A program made the translations under genes and the position numbers. Shown here piece by piece: positions 37,082 through 46,532 of a stretch of 64,000 nucleotides of DNA (position 1 is the first letter of the stretch; each line of letters begins with the position of its first letter). This DNA is from Mucilaginibacter myungsuensis (GTDB lineage: Bacteria > Bacteroidota > Bacteroidia > Sphingobacteriales > Sphingobacteriaceae), in contig NZ_JADFFL010000003.1 in the NCBI RefSeq assembly GCF_015222005.1, positions 62,001 to 126,000 of the forward strand. The letters are read 5' to 3'. Below the pieces are notes generated by a model. The model saw nothing but the letters and a program-made list of their open reading frames with translations, ran no database searches and was not told where the DNA came from.

Positions 37082-37960
37082 TCAGGCAGATATGCGTTCG
37101 CCTGACATCGGTTGTCCTGCCACAGGCTTTACCATAACGGAGTCGCGTTTAGTAGCAAGATCATCGGGATGCCCTGTGGTCCCTTGCTCCCGCGCTTCCA
37201 TCACCTTATCGTATATAGCCTCGTAATGCGGGTGATTGGTCTTCATGATCGCGTCCCAAAAGTTAAAATACAGACCGTAGTTAGTCTTAAAATTGGTATG
37301 GTGCAAATTGTGGTGTGTTGGCGTATTATGCCAGTTGAACCATTTACTCCTGACGAACCATTTAGGCATATAATCATACCCTACATGCCCGCTCACATTT
37401 AAAATAAGCGAATAAGTAGCAAATACCGTCACTACCGATATATGATGCGGGATGGTGAACACCAGCACCGGCACGATGCCCATTTGCACCACTGCCTCTA
37501 TCGGGTGGAACGAATAAGCCGCAAAGGCCGTCGGGTTCATGGATTGATGATGGACCTTGTGCGCATGCTTGAACAACAGTTTCCAGTGCAGCAGGCGGTG
37601 TGTCCAGTAAAAATAAGTGTCGTGTACAATGATCATCAACACAAAGCTGAAGAAGTAGTAACCCCAACCATATTTATCGATAGGACTGTAAGCCAGCGTT
37701 AAATGATGCTTATTAGCCCAAACAATACATAGGATGATCCCGCCCAAGATCATTAGGGTATAAATGGAATACCTGATCTCGCGAAAGATGTGTTTATTGT
37801 CAGGATACTTTTTTTGGATCTTGGCGGCCCAGGTAGCTTTGCGTTTCCAAACGTAGAATATAAGGAAAACGATACCTGTAAAGGCGAAGTACTGCAACAT
37901 CATAACTACTGATGAGCTGAGCCATTTATAAAACAAATTTAAAAGGTCAGACAATTGCAT
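37082..37960 (-). CDS. Fatty acid hydroxylase / sterol desaturase family protein
   Basis: The 292-residue membrane protein has four or more helices and the di-iron histidine motifs HDTYFYWTHRLLH, HKVHHQS and HHNLHH. The family hydroxylates or desaturates lipids at the membrane. It lies directly upstream of the FAS-like run on the same strand, so it may act on its product, but a separate transcript is possible. Confidence 0.88.
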   Translation of the reverse strand: MQLSDLLNLFYKWLSSSVVMMLQYFAFTGIVFLIFYVWKRKATWAAKIQKKYPDNKHIFREIRYSIYTLMILGGIILCIVWANKHHLTLAYSPIDKYGWGYYFFSFVLMIIVHDTYFYWTHRLLHWKLLFKHAHKVHHQSMNPTAFAAYSFHPIEAVVQMGIVPVLVFTIPHHISVVTVFATYSLILNVSGHVGYDYMPKWFVRSKWFNWHNTPTHHNLHHTNFKTNYGLYFNFWDAIMKTNHPHYEAIYDKVMEAREQGTTGHPDDLATKRDSVMVKPVAGQPMSGERISA

Positions 37961-38081
37961 TACGATGCCAATTTACTAATAATTAAGACGCAGGGCAAGT
38001 TTTTCTGTGTATTCGATACACTATCAAATAAAACAACGTAGATCCCACCCACTATATTGTATTGTAGATCAATATCTATTT

Positions 38082-38113
38082 AAAAAGCCCGGCTGTTTGG
38101 TAACAACCGGGCC
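38082..38113 (-). terminator. Rho-independent terminator after the TlpA-like gene
   Basis: On the minus strand ggcccggttgtt and aaacagccgggct pair, followed by five T's. It stands 25 bases after the TlpA-like stop and in its direction. Confidence 0.85.
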
Positions 38114-38137
38114 GATATTAAGTTTGGCGCGACCCGA

Positions 38138-39259
38138 TTATTTTGCCGGGGCCAGTACTTTATCTACAGCAGTGATGAGCGAACCTTTGCCGTCCGCATT
38201 TTTACCGTAACCCGAAAAGTGCGATACGATCTTACCCTGCGGATCCACAACAACAAATGTAGGGAAACCGCTTACACCGTATTTTAACAGGGTCTCGCCG
38301 TAGATACCTTTTCCATCCCAAACGCTCAGCCATTCGGGTTTATCCCGTTTGATGCTTTGCATCCACATATCTCTGCCGCCATCGCCGGATACGGTCATGA
38401 TGGCCACTTTATCGGCATACTTAGTGTTGATCTCTTTTAGGTCGGTAATAGATGCCATGCAAGGGCCGCAATAAGTGGTAGAAAAATCGAGCAGCACGTA
38501 CTTGCCCTTCGCATCCGATAGTTTATGCTTGGCGCCTTTCTCGTCCATGGCCTCAAAATCGGTAGCCATGTCGCCTTTCTTTAGTACATCGCCAATTTTT
38601 AGGTATGATGCTATCCTTTGCGCAAAGGCGCTCTTTTTAATGTCGGGCTGTAAAGTATTGTAAATATGCTGCAAACTATCCTTAGCGTATTTACCACGAG
38701 CATAAAAGAGGGCACGCAAAGCTGCAAAGGTATTTGGCTCGCGCTTAATGAAACCGGCTGTTGCAACATCGTTTACGCTATCTATCTTGCCGATCACTTT
38801 CCATATTTGCTTACCTTTTATCTCGGCGCTATCGCCTTTAAGAGCAAAGTACTGATCTATCAATTCGTTGCGCTTTTTGTTTCCGGCACTGGTTAGGGCC
38901 ACCAAACGGTTATTAGCATCCTGGATCTTAGACCCGGTGATGGATACATCGAAAGGAAAATCTTTCATGTCGCCTTTTACGGTCACCGCCTCGTTACCCA
39001 TCAGCAGGTTGCAGTAATAGAACTTATTGTCGTGACGGGCGTATAACCACAGACCCTTAACGGGTGCATCCAATTTGCCTTTTAGTTGTAGCTCCCCGCT
39101 TTTCAGAGCGGCACTATCAATAATATATTGCGCGTCCAGATCTTGCAGATAGAACTTTGTCCCATCCGGGAAACCTGTCAATTGGGTCTTAACAGTATAA
39201 CCTTGTGCAAAAGCAGTATGTGCAGCTACGATGAGTAACGCGGTAAGTAGTTTTTTCAT
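38138..39259 (-). CDS. TlpA-like thioredoxin with DUF4369-type N-terminus
   Basis: The 373-residue periplasmic protein has a signal peptide (LLTALLIVAAHTAFA), an N-terminal half of DUF4369 type (GYTVKTQLTGFPDGTKFYLQ), and a C-terminal thioredoxin domain with the redox CGPC (C264 and C267). Such proteins reduce disulfides in the periplasm or on cytochromes. It is monocistronic, ended by a terminator. Confidence 0.88.
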   Translation of the reverse strand: MKKLLTALLIVAAHTAFAQGYTVKTQLTGFPDGTKFYLQDLDAQYIIDSAALKSGELQLKGKLDAPVKGLWLYARHDNKFYYCNLLMGNEAVTVKGDMKDFPFDVSITGSKIQDANNRLVALTSAGNKKRNELIDQYFALKGDSAEIKGKQIWKVIGKIDSVNDVATAGFIKREPNTFAALRALFYARGKYAKDSLQHIYNTLQPDIKKSAFAQRIASYLKIGDVLKKGDMATDFEAMDEKGAKHKLSDAKGKYVLLDFSTTYCGPCMASITDLKEINTKYADKVAIMTVSGDGGRDMWMQSIKRDKPEWLSVWDGKGIYGETLLKYGVSGFPTFVVVDPQGKIVSHFSGYGKNADGKGSLITAVDKVLAPAK

Positions 39260-39323
39260 TTATAAGTTTTGAGGTTTACTTAATTGACGCAAGGCATCAC
39301 TATTAGTTGCACACGCCTGCTCA

Positions 39324-41507
39324 TTATTTTAACCTTAGTTTGATACCGCCGTTCATTACAAAGCCATCCAGCGGGGCATAAATATCCCTGAACACCGGCG
39401 CTGTTACGCTGCCGTTGAAGATGCTGCCAAAGCGCGTTTGCCGCGTATCGGTAAAATTCTCGAAGTTGATGAACACCGACAGGCGCTCCCAGATCTTTTC
39501 GGCCATAAAGCCGGTGGTCCAATAAGCGCGACCGGTGCTGCCATCGTTCAAGCGTTGCGGACTAAAGTAGTAAGCCTCTAAACCCAGTTTCCAATTATCC
39601 TCTACTTCGTACATCAGCACGTTATTCAATCTGTGTTTTGATACCAGCGGGTAAGCCGAAATATTATCCAAAATATGCTGGCTTACATCGGCATAAGTAT
39701 AGCCGACAAATAGTTTAAAGTCGGCATAGGTAAGTTTGATATTGGTCTCGCCGCCCTTGGTGTTCAGGTCGCCTCGGGGTTGTTGATATTGATAATTGCC
39801 ACCAGCGATCTGGCTGAGCAGGATCGGGTTATCTACACGGGTATAGAACAACAATTGGTTGATACTGAAACTAACCTGATCATCAAACAAACCCGTCTTA
39901 TAATTTACATCAAAGTTACCGCCATAAGATCGTTCGGCCTTAGTATTGGCCATATCTATCGGCCACACATCGCGAAACTGGATACGCTCAGCATCCTCGG
40001 TAAATACGTTGGGCGCTTTGTAACCCATACCGCCACCTAACCTAAGCGACCAATGCGCGTTAGTTTTATACAAAGCTGACACCCTTGGCAAGGCGAAGAA
40101 CCCGAACTGATCATGATAGTCACCGCGTATGCCACTCTCCAAGGTGAATTTCTCACCCGCGTCCCAGGTATTCTGCACAAAGCCGCCGATGGTATTGTAG
40201 TTGTAACTACGTAGCGGAAATGTAGACTGACGGCTCTCGCTAAAGCGTTCAGTAAGGTAATTCAGGCCTAATACCCAATCACTTTTTTCAAGGTTGACGG
40301 TGTAAGCCGCTTCAGAGAAACTTGAAAGCTGCTCACCTGCAAATTGGTAGGCAGGTAAAGTGATCGTCCTGTCGTAATAGCTAAAGCTATTTTTAAAGGT
40401 CAGTTTTTGATGCTCGGTCAGGTTGCGATCTAATTGTACCTGGCTGCTGTAGCGACCGGTCTTGTTGCGCTCAAAATAGCTGTGGGTAGCATCGCCGTTA
40501 CCTTGTATGTAATGCAGGTCGCCACCAATGCGATCCTCAATTGTGCTGTTGATGCCGGCTATCAGTGTGGTCTTATCATTCAAATAAAAGAATAGCTTCG
40601 GATTAAGTGTATATCTATCAAAATTAGGTATCGCCGTAAGATCGATACCAGCCGGATCATAAGCCGAACCGTGATCGAAGGCGGCATAAACCGTCGCGCC
40701 CACTTTCTTGCCTTTCTCGGAGTAAAAACCACTAACATCCAACCCACGGGCCGATGTTCCGTTGAGCAAAAAGTTTAGCTCCGGTTTATCGCCGGGTGTT
40801 TTAGATATCAAGTTGACCAGGCCCGCTATCGCCCCACCACCGTATAGGGTTGACGATGAACCTTTGATCACCTCTACCTGTTTAAGATCCAACGGGGCTA
40901 TTTGCAGCAGCCCTAACCCGCCCGAAAAGCCCGAATACAGCGGGAAGCCATCGCGGATGATCTGGGTGTACTTACCATCCAAACCTTGTATCCTGATGCT
41001 GGAGTTATTACTGGTAGCCGATGTTTGCTGGGTCTGTATACCAGTGCTCTCGGCCAGTAACATGCGGATATCGCTGGGTTTCATATTGCCTTTCTCATCC
41101 AGTTCCTCGCCCGATATAGCCTCTACGCGCGTAGGGATATTGGCGATAGTACGGCTGCTTCGGGTTGATGATACGGTGACGTTATCTAATTCTTCGCCGT
41201 CCTCTTCCGGCTCCAATAGGATGGTCAATGGTTTAGCGTCGGTTAACGGGAAGGTCAGTGTATCCAGCCGGGTTTCGTAACCTACGTAACGGGCTTGTAA
41301 CACATGCGTTCCGTTAGGGATATTGCCGATCTGCAAACGTCCGGCGGTATCAGCTGCGCCACCTTTGGTGGTGCCGATGATAATAGCCGTAGCGCCGATC
41401 AATGGCTCGTTGGTCTTGGCATCTTTAATAATTAGTTTCAGTGTATTTTGCCCGTACACGGTACAGGTATATAGTAGTGCTGACAGCAGCACGAGTAAAT
41501 GCTTCAT
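39324..41507 (-). CDS. TonB-dependent receptor
   Basis: The 727-residue protein starts with a signal peptide and a carboxypeptidase-regulatory-like domain (LKLIIKDAKTNEPLIGATAI), then a plug (IRMLLAESTGIQTQQTSATSN) and a 22-strand barrel. It imports a ligand at the cost of TonB-ExbBD energy. A 61-base gap separates it from the small Cys-rich gene upstream, so they are probably one operon. The ligand is unknown; a metal chelate is suggested by the partner. Confidence 0.9.
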   Translation of the reverse strand: MKHLLVLLSALLYTCTVYGQNTLKLIIKDAKTNEPLIGATAIIIGTTKGGAADTAGRLQIGNIPNGTHVLQARYVGYETRLDTLTFPLTDAKPLTILLEPEEDGEELDNVTVSSTRSSRTIANIPTRVEAISGEELDEKGNMKPSDIRMLLAESTGIQTQQTSATSNNSSIRIQGLDGKYTQIIRDGFPLYSGFSGGLGLLQIAPLDLKQVEVIKGSSSTLYGGGAIAGLVNLISKTPGDKPELNFLLNGTSARGLDVSGFYSEKGKKVGATVYAAFDHGSAYDPAGIDLTAIPNFDRYTLNPKLFFYLNDKTTLIAGINSTIEDRIGGDLHYIQGNGDATHSYFERNKTGRYSSQVQLDRNLTEHQKLTFKNSFSYYDRTITLPAYQFAGEQLSSFSEAAYTVNLEKSDWVLGLNYLTERFSESRQSTFPLRSYNYNTIGGFVQNTWDAGEKFTLESGIRGDYHDQFGFFALPRVSALYKTNAHWSLRLGGGMGYKAPNVFTEDAERIQFRDVWPIDMANTKAERSYGGNFDVNYKTGLFDDQVSFSINQLLFYTRVDNPILLSQIAGGNYQYQQPRGDLNTKGGETNIKLTYADFKLFVGYTYADVSQHILDNISAYPLVSKHRLNNVLMYEVEDNWKLGLEAYYFSPQRLNDGSTGRAYWTTGFMAEKIWERLSVFINFENFTDTRQTRFGSIFNGSVTAPVFRDIYAPLDGFVMNGGIKLRLK

Positions 41508-41568
41508 GAAAAATTGGTATAAAATGATACAGTGAACCGGGACGTTTACGTCCGCTGATAAAATAATA

Positions 41569-41883
41569 TCACCCTATCTGCGGTGGTTGCCAAATGGCCA
41601 ACGTTACATCCTCGGCCAAGGGTTGCACGTAAACGGAATTGTGTTTAAGAATAGGCTCGGGAAAGAAGAACAGCGCATAAGCCAAGGGCTTACCCGGGAC
41701 AAACCCAACACAACCATTGCAAGCGAAAAATGGCGGGCATCCGGCGCGATCATCCTGATCGGTCGGTGCGGAGTTCTCTACTTTGCCTATCCGTACATCG
41801 GCATCACAATTCGTATCGGTACAGCAGGGCTTTACCGAAAGCAGCATGATACAACAAATGAGGAAAAGGCAAAGGGCTTTCAC
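41569..41883 (-). CDS. Small Cys-rich secreted protein (DUF6660-like)
   Basis: The 104-residue protein has a signal peptide (LCLFLICCIMLLSVKPCC) and about ten cysteines, including CPPFFACNGCVGF. It resembles small Bacteroidota proteins that precede TonB receptors and are named DUF6660; I am only moderately sure of that family. Metal binding is plausible. It is the first gene of the TonB-receptor operon and is divergent from the A-B quartet. Confidence 0.6.
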   Translation of the reverse strand: MKALCLFLICCIMLLSVKPCCTDTNCDADVRIGKVENSAPTDQDDRAGCPPFFACNGCVGFVPGKPLAYALFFFPEPILKHNSVYVQPLAEDVTLAIWQPPQIG

Positions 41884-41969
41884 GCCGGTAAAATTATAAA
41901 AACAGACATTAACGTTGGCTTAACTTTCAGTTTTTTTTCCTCTCTTTATAATATCAATTTAAACCTCGT

Positions 41970-42965
41970 ATGCCTGCCTTGATCCATAAGCATCTTATTG
42001 CCTGCATTTTTGCGTTGCTGTTATTGCCTTGCGTATCATCGGCACAAAAAATATTTGAAGGGCAGGTGCTGGATAAAGAGACCGAGGCCACCATCCCCGG
42101 CGTTACCGTAATATTATTGAAAGAAAAAAAGGGTACGCAAACCAATAACCGCGGTTACTACAAACTGTTATCAACCGATACTATTGCTACCGACACTTTG
42201 CAGTTCACCTCGGTCGGTTATAAAACGCTTAAAATAGCAGTATCGGCTTATGAGCCTAACATGTTCGTGACGCTCGAGGTTGATGTTACCCAACTGAAGG
42301 GCGTTACCATTACCAATTCAAAGAAGAAGATCCCGCAGATACATTATTTTAGGATGGCCAACATCAAGACCAATGACCATAATAATCCTACGTTACCTTT
42401 CGATGCTCAATATATGTTCGCCGTGTTGGCCAAAGCAGAAAAAAAGCATAGCCGTATCACATCCTTAAAAGTAGGCCGGCGGGGGTTTAATGACCCGAAC
42501 AGGCCTACCGGTTATGCCCAATTTTTATTACACATCCTATCGGTAGATGCCACTACCGGCAAACCCGGCCAAAAGATATACACCAAACAGGTAATCGTTG
42601 AAGACAACTCGATGATACTGGATATTGACGTTAGTGCCGACAACTGGGTAATGGATACCGATAACTTTTACATAGGGGTAGAATGGCAACGCACCCCCAT
42701 CAATGAGCGGCTTGTTACGGGTATAGACGAGATCGTTTGGAAGACCACCGCTAAAGGTACGCAGCGCTTACAGGATGCGCCGACCTACCGCATGGTGTAC
42801 CAACCCTCGCTGATCGCTTTTATTAACGGAAAAAAATATACTGCCTACTACATGAACACGCCCGGAAATTGGCAGCGGTATAATTTAAAGATCTCGTATA
42901 TGGTGATGGGTACACCAGTGCCGTATGATACTCATATCGCGCTGTCTGCAACACTAACTTATTAA
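41970..42965 (+). CDS. Secreted carboxypeptidase-regulatory-like protein, A1 of an A-B-A-B array
   Basis: The 331-residue protein has a signal peptide, then a carboxypeptidase-regulatory-like beta-sandwich (FEGQVLDKETEATIPGVTV) and a C-terminal beta domain shared with its three neighbours (LDIDVSADNWVMDTDNFYIGVEWQR). It is closest to A2 (43908-44882). Function unknown; both domains suggest a surface or outer-membrane-associated role. It is followed 7 bases later by B1. Confidence 0.75.
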   Translation: MPALIHKHLIACIFALLLLPCVSSAQKIFEGQVLDKETEATIPGVTVILLKEKKGTQTNNRGYYKLLSTDTIATDTLQFTSVGYKTLKIAVSAYEPNMFVTLEVDVTQLKGVTITNSKKKIPQIHYFRMANIKTNDHNNPTLPFDAQYMFAVLAKAEKKHSRITSLKVGRRGFNDPNRPTGYAQFLLHILSVDATTGKPGQKIYTKQVIVEDNSMILDIDVSADNWVMDTDNFYIGVEWQRTPINERLVTGIDEIVWKTTAKGTQRLQDAPTYRMVYQPSLIAFINGKKYTAYYMNTPGNWQRYNLKISYMVMGTPVPYDTHIALSATLTY

Positions 42966-42972
42966 AACCGGC

Positions 42973-43866
42973 ATGAAATATTTATACTTCATCATTCTGC
43001 TTTTTAACATTCCTGGGCTAAAAGCGCAAACGGTCACCAACAATTTCCGCATAGTAGATGCTGATACTAAGCGCCCCATCCCCTACGCTTCGGTATCGTT
43101 ACCGCGTGCGAGTTTAGCGATGAATACCGAAGCGGATGGCTTGCTATCCATCCCCGGCGATCTGAGTAAGATGAATGATGTGTTAGTGATCACCGCGCAA
43201 AATTATACCCCATCGGTCAGTCCCTTAAATAAATTAAGCGGTATGGATACCATCCAGCTTAAAAAGTACCCTTATCGCCCTGTGAATATCCCGGTAAGTT
43301 CGACAGGGAAAGACTCCGTCCTTAATAAATTCACCTGGCAAGATGTAACTTACTTTGCCGGCGTGCACTCGCAACACGCGCGTTTTGAGTATTTGCAAAT
43401 AGCCCAGCAATTTGATTCGCCTGCGCCCGGCGCTAAACTCAGCCAGATATTCTTTCGTCGTTTTGCAACATGGGGTACATACACCGAGAGAACCCGTTTC
43501 AGATTAAGATTTTATGACATAGATCCCGTTTATGGCACACCGGGAAAAGATCTTTGCCATGAAATTATAGAAGAGACCAATAAAGACGACCCAAGACTGA
43601 CCGTTAATCTACAGAAGTATAACATCATCATCCCCGGTAAAAAGTTTTTTGTGGCAATAGAGTGGTTACGGACTTTTGAGAATGCCGGTTACGCGCCAAA
43701 CCGGGCTGAACGGAACCTGGTGTATAAGCCAACCATAGGCATCCTGCCTTATAAAACCGATAAGCTAAATATCTGGGTACTTAACTATGCGCATCAGTGG
43801 AAACCGTTCACTTATTTCTCGCCTTATTACACGGATCTGGCCCTGTCGGCAACGGTGAAGTGGTGA
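42973..43866 (+). CDS. Secreted paralogue B1 of the A-B-A-B array
   Basis: The 297-residue protein has a signal peptide (YFIILLFNIPGLKAQ), a regulatory-like N-domain (NNFRIVDADTKRPIPYASV) and a C-domain with FRLRFYDIDPVYGTPGKDL and IIPGKKFFVAIEWLRTFENA, ending LALSATVKW. It is closest to B2 but shares the C-domain with A1 and A2. It begins 7 bases after the A1 stop. Confidence 0.75.
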   Translation: MKYLYFIILLFNIPGLKAQTVTNNFRIVDADTKRPIPYASVSLPRASLAMNTEADGLLSIPGDLSKMNDVLVITAQNYTPSVSPLNKLSGMDTIQLKKYPYRPVNIPVSSTGKDSVLNKFTWQDVTYFAGVHSQHARFEYLQIAQQFDSPAPGAKLSQIFFRRFATWGTYTERTRFRLRFYDIDPVYGTPGKDLCHEIIEETNKDDPRLTVNLQKYNIIIPGKKFFVAIEWLRTFENAGYAPNRAERNLVYKPTIGILPYKTDKLNIWVLNYAHQWKPFTYFSPYYTDLALSATVKW

Positions 43867-43907
43867 GGAAGAAATTATTTACAAAGTTAACCAACCTTAA
43901 CATTTTT

Positions 43908-44882
43908 ATGCGACACCTGATATATTGCTTTCTCCTGATCATCGGCCCCGGCATAGCATCGGCACAAAAGATATTTGAAGGGCAGGTGGTTGATAAAGAG
44001 ACCGAGGCTACTGTCCCCGGCGTTACCGTAAAGTTGTTAAAAGAGGGCAAGGGCACACAAACTAATAATCGCGGCTATTATAAGTTAATATCCGCCGATA
44101 CCATTGCTAACGATTCGTTACATTTCACTTCTATTGGCTATAAAACTTTGCGCGTGCCGGTTACGGCCTATCAGCAGGGTATGTTTATAGAGCTGGAAGC
44201 ATCTACAACAGAACTGAAGGGTGTGACCATCACTAAAAAAGCCCCACGCAAACCCGTGTTGAATAAATTCTCGCTGGCTAATATTAAGGAATACCGTTTC
44301 AAAAGTGCATATGGGAAATATGCGAACCGTACCTGGCCATTCCGCGCAAGAATAATGGTGGCTATGAAGATGAAAGCTAAACACAAGAACGTCAGAATAT
44401 CTTCCATAAACATTGGGCGACGCGAATTTGACGAAAACTACTACCCCGACGGACAGCTAGCCTTGCCCGTCCCGCATACGCGATTCCTGGTGCATATCAT
44501 GTCGAGAGATGAGCTAACCGGCCTGCCTGATCAAAAAATATATACCAAAGACATACGCCTGAGCGATAACTCGCAAATGGTGATCATAGATGTAAGCCAG
44601 GATAATTGGACCGTGGCGGGCGATACATTTTTTGTGGCGGTAGAGTGGTTAAGGATACCTATAAATCAAGTATTACAATTAGATGCCGATCTTACCGTAA
44701 GCAAAACCACCCGATCAGGCGAGCAAAAGCTTGGCGAAGCACCCACTTATCACATTTTGTATCAACCAGCCATCACCATTATGGATACCAAAGTAAAGTA
44801 CGAAGGTTATAAGATGAACGAACCCGGGATATGGCAGTATATTACTTCCCCTTTAGCGATATCAGCAACTATAATGGACTAA
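43908..44882 (+). CDS. Secreted paralogue A2 of the A-B-A-B array
   Basis: The 324-residue protein is highly similar to A1 at the N-domain (FEGQVVDKETEATVPGVTV; KGTQTNNRGYYKL) and C-domain (DTFFVAVEWLRIP). I start it at ATG 43908, where the signal peptide (HLIYCFLLIIGPGIASAQ) begins; the longer frame to 43797 overlaps B1. It ends in TAATG, coupling B2. Confidence 0.75.
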   Translation: MRHLIYCFLLIIGPGIASAQKIFEGQVVDKETEATVPGVTVKLLKEGKGTQTNNRGYYKLISADTIANDSLHFTSIGYKTLRVPVTAYQQGMFIELEASTTELKGVTITKKAPRKPVLNKFSLANIKEYRFKSAYGKYANRTWPFRARIMVAMKMKAKHKNVRISSINIGRREFDENYYPDGQLALPVPHTRFLVHIMSRDELTGLPDQKIYTKDIRLSDNSQMVIIDVSQDNWTVAGDTFFVAVEWLRIPINQVLQLDADLTVSKTTRSGEQKLGEAPTYHILYQPAITIMDTKVKYEGYKMNEPGIWQYITSPLAISATIMD

Positions 44883-45835
44883 TGATGATCAAATACCTTA
44901 CCTTTTTTGCATTGATGGGTTGGGGCCTAACCTCATTAGCTCAAATCAAAATGAATAACTTCCGCATTGTAGATGCGGAGACCAAGCTACCCATCCCCTA
45001 CGTGTCGATATCCCTATCACGCGCCAATGTGGCCATGAATACCGAACAAGACGGTCTGCTCTCCATCCCCGGCGACCTGGCCACCTTTAGGGATACCGTA
45101 TTTATTGCCGCGCAAAACTACCTGATCATCAAAGCGCCGATACGTAGCCTGAACGGACTTGATACGATACGACTAAGGAAGTCGGCTTACCGGCCGCCCC
45201 TGATCACACCAAGCAACACCGGCACCGACACGGTACTGAACAAATTTAACTGGCGCGATGTATGCTTTTTCGCCGGCGTACATACCGAGAACGCCCGCTT
45301 TAGCTATCTGCAAATGGCACAGGAGTTTGATGTACCCGTACAAGGTGCTACCTTAAAACAAATATCCATTTGCCGTTTAGCACACATGGGGCTTGTCCGT
45401 ATGTCGGCAGACGGCGATGTCATCATCATGAACCAGGAAAAATACGTGCAACTGGAACTCACTAAATTCAGACTCAGGTTTTACGACGTAGACCCGCGCA
45501 CCGGCGGACCGGGAAGGGATATCTACACCAAGGTGGTAGAGGTAAGCAATAAAGATGACCGGAACCTCAAGATCAACCTTAAAGAATACAGCATCATCAT
45601 CCCCGGCAAAAAGTTTTTTGTGGCGGTAGAGTGGCTACGCACTTTTGACAACGCGGGATATGCCGAATACCGATCCGAACAGAACCTGATCTATAAACCT
45701 ACCCTTGGCATGCTCCCCTACGCTACCGGCAAATTAAAGATATGGGGATTGACCTACGGGCATAAATGGCAACCCTACACTTATTATTCACCCGATTGGA
45801 CAGATCTGGCCATATCGGCAACCGTGAAGTGGTGA
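44882..45835 (+). CDS. Secreted paralogue B2 of the A-B-A-B array
   Basis: The 317-residue protein is closest to B1 (NNFRIVDAETKLPIPYVSI; LAISATVKW at the end) but has an insertion near residue 185 (VRMSADGDVIIMNQEKYVQ) not seen in B1. Starts at ATG 44882 or 44885, overlapping the A2 stop. This ends the array; the gap to the next gene is repeat DNA. Confidence 0.75.
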   Translation: MMIKYLTFFALMGWGLTSLAQIKMNNFRIVDAETKLPIPYVSISLSRANVAMNTEQDGLLSIPGDLATFRDTVFIAAQNYLIIKAPIRSLNGLDTIRLRKSAYRPPLITPSNTGTDTVLNKFNWRDVCFFAGVHTENARFSYLQMAQEFDVPVQGATLKQISICRLAHMGLVRMSADGDVIIMNQEKYVQLELTKFRLRFYDVDPRTGGPGRDIYTKVVEVSNKDDRNLKINLKEYSIIIPGKKFFVAVEWLRTFDNAGYAEYRSEQNLIYKPTLGMLPYATGKLKIWGLTYGHKWQPYTYYSPDWTDLAISATVKW

Positions 45836-45853
45836 TTCATAGCTAACTATTAC

Positions 45854-45932
45854 TCACAAAGCGCACAAACTCTTACACCGTTAGCAAAGCTTTGTGTTCT
45901 TTGTGTTTCTTTCTCTGTGCCATTTGTGGTTA
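45854..45932. repeat. TTTGTG repeat in a 327-base gap
   Basis: The gap 45836-46162 holds cacaaagcgcacaaac and the inverted ctttgtgttctttgtgtttc / catttgtggttaa words, a family also at about 15355-15402 and 47894-48001. The rest includes the palindromic operator-like site at 45985 and no gene. Confidence 0.55.
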
Positions 45933-45984
45933 ATCTCCCGCCAACATCACCCTTATCAAGTGCAAAATAAAATTTCCTTATTTT

Positions 45985-46005
45985 TATTTGGATTTATTCT
46001 AAATA
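45985..46005. promoter_or_regulatory. Operator-like palindrome upstream of the 46163 gene
   Basis: TATTTGGATTTATTC followed by TAAATA is an imperfect 21-base palindrome. Two related sites (47838-47858 and 47860-47880) precede the gene at the other side of the ferritin island. Half-site consensus is TATTTRGAT. A Fur/DtxR-type iron regulator would fit the ferritin context; inference only. Confidence 0.5.
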
Positions 46006-46162
46006 AGAACGTTCTTTGTCAGCATATCATGCATCTGCCTCTTTAGTTGTTTGTTCCATTTTTTTGACGGCATGATATACCCCAAGATCTGCTTGCTCGT
46101 GTGGTTTGGTTATCCACACGGGCGGCGCAGGCACCAACAGAACCGCTTAATACCTCGGCCCT

Positions 46163-46483
46163 ATGTGCGATACCCACACCTTAAGTTTTAAAGGAAAGAC
46201 CATCATTAGTCAGTGTAAGGAATGTAACATCATCAATATCTGGCACGATAACCTGCTGCTTTGTTTCTCGCCCCCGCAATTTAAAGCCTTTAAAGATTTC
46301 ACTGCCGAGTTGGACCAAGCCGAACGCTCCTACTCATTCCCCGACGGCGAGGAACGCCTGATCTTGTGTACGCCAAACCGAGATATCAACTTTGCCTTCA
46401 CGATGGACGAATGGGTGAATTTTAACGACGCCATGGACGAGGCACTGTACATGCAGGAAGTTTATCAACTGATAAAACAGTAA
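46163..46483 (+). CDS. Hypothetical protein beside ferritin, 106 aa (DUF6686-like)
   Basis: The 106-residue protein has an early C-x2-C pair (CKECNIINIWHDNLLL) and a helical C-terminus. It resembles small Bacteroidota proteins named DUF6686, a family of unknown function; I am not certain. Its C-terminal half (DFTAEL...ERLILCT...DEWVNFNDAMDEAL) resembles the 47451-47813 protein in layout, so the two may be distant paralogues. Upstream lies the shared palindrome. Confidence 0.6.
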   Translation: MCDTHTLSFKGKTIISQCKECNIINIWHDNLLLCFSPPQFKAFKDFTAELDQAERSYSFPDGEERLILCTPNRDINFAFTMDEWVNFNDAMDEALYMQEVYQLIKQ

Positions 46484-46532
46484 AGCCTTGCTTGCGTTTT
46501 TTATCTACCTTTGATATCCAGATAAAAACGCC

